From positions 9,031 to 15,475 of the forward strand of contig DXXH01000062.1 of assembly GCA_019416395.1 (NCBI GenBank): a stretch of 6,445 bases of DNA, written 5' to 3'. Position numbers and translations under genes: made by a program. Below are positions 6,381 to 6,445 of the stretch, piece after piece (the first letter of the stretch is position 1; every line of letters begins with the position of its first letter). The notes beneath the pieces are model-generated. The model made no database searches and had not been told where the DNA came from. It worked only from the letters and a program-made list of their open reading frames with translations. Source of the DNA: Clostridiales bacterium (lineage in GTDB: Bacteria > Bacillota > Clostridia > Oscillospirales > Acutalibacteraceae).

Positions 6381-6411
6381 TTGACAATATAGTTACTATA
6401 TCCTTTATTAT
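6381..6411 (+). promoter_or_regulatory. MerR-type promoter with 19-bp spacer for the gene beyond the right edge
   Basis: A perfect -35 TTGACA (6381-6386) is followed by 19 bp (6387-6405) and TATTAT (6406-6411) as -10. Nineteen to 20 bp spacers are the hallmark of MerR-activated promoters, where the regulator untwists DNA to align the boxes. A 17-bp reading would give the poor -10 TTTATT, so the long spacer is preferred. The transcript would run into the ribosome binding site at 6434-6440. Confidence 0.7.
6387..6401. promoter_or_regulatory. 15-bp dyad, predicted MerR operator
   Basis: ATATAGT-T-ACTATAT is a perfect 7+1+7 inverted repeat located inside the long spacer of the rightward promoter, exactly where MerR dimers bind. 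It also covers the predicted start region of the minus-strand merR transcript, so binding should repress the regulator's own gene as well. Confidence 0.75.
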
Positions 6412-6434
6412 AGTTCTTGGGACGGAAAAAGCAA
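6407..6434 (-). promoter_or_regulatory. Predicted promoter of the MerR regulator gene
   Basis: On the minus strand TTGCTT (6434-6429) is followed by 16 bp and a perfect -10 TATAAT (6412-6407). The start site would fall near 6400, inside the dyad, with a leader of about 29 nt to the ATG at 6371. Its -10 overlaps the -10 of the rightward promoter by 5 bp, so the two promoters probably compete. Confidence 0.6.
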
Positions 6435-6440
6435 GGAGGT
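6434..6440 (+). promoter_or_regulatory. Strong ribosome binding site of a gene starting past the right edge
   Basis: AGGAGGT, preceded by A (AAGGAGGT from 6433), is a near-perfect Shine-Dalgarno sequence 5 bases before the window end. With usual spacing the start codon would lie within a few bases after 6445. The gene itself is not visible; it is the expected target of the divergent MerR regulator. Confidence 0.75.
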
Positions 6441-6445
6441 ATTTT

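Noticed and set aside
1..6445. CRISPR array, tRNA or rRNA gene, insertion sequence or phage attachment site.
   Set aside because: No spaced direct repeats, cloverleaf-like sequence, transposase motif or terminal inverted repeats were seen on either strand.

Overview
The window looks like chromosomal DNA of a low-to-mid GC, probably spore-forming member of the Bacillota (class Clostridia; a gut Oscillospirales-type organism is my guess). The reasons are a YesM/YesN-type sensor kinase and AraC-type response regulator beside a lipoprotein sugar-binding protein, a CotJC-like (spore-coat/manganese catalase) sequence, strong AAGGAGG-type ribosome binding sites, and sigma-A-like promoters with AT-rich surroundings.

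Layout. Positions 1-1275 (minus) hold the N-terminal 425 codons of a carbohydrate ABC-transporter lipoprotein; its C-terminus lies beyond the left edge. A 267-bp divergent intergenic region (1276-1542) carries a promoter for each direction. It also holds a perfect 24-bp palindrome that overlaps the -10 of the rightward promoter. Positions 1543-3366 (plus) encode a YesM-family histidine kinase, coupled through a 4-bp TTGA overlap to a YesN-like response regulator (3363-4943, plus). Only 5 bp after the regulator stop an open frame begins (4949-5404) whose residues from about 4985 on match the C-terminal two thirds of a CotJC/Mn-catalase protein. Its N-terminus, including one expected manganese ligand, is absent, so I call it a truncated remnant. 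Two hairpins follow (5438-5469 and 5482-5517). A minus-strand MerR-family regulator with a GyrI/BmrR-like effector domain comes next (5553-6371). The last 74 bp form a divergent promoter region with a MerR-style 19-bp spacer containing a 15-bp dyad. It ends in a strong ribosome binding site, so the regulator's target gene should start just past the right edge.

How the parts work together. The first module is a nutrient-sensing unit. The kinase probably senses an extracellular ligand, phosphorylates Asp54 of the regulator, and the regulator probably controls the divergent solute-binding protein gene and whatever transport genes follow it to the left. The second module is a one-component switch: the MerR protein sits on the shared promoter and probably controls both itself and the unseen gene to the right. 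The Mn-catalase remnant between them looks like the scar of a rearrangement.

I did not find a wholly new system. The most notable items are the palindromic operator candidate at the kinase promoter, the truncated catalase, and the textbook MerR promoter architecture whose target gene lies outside the window.
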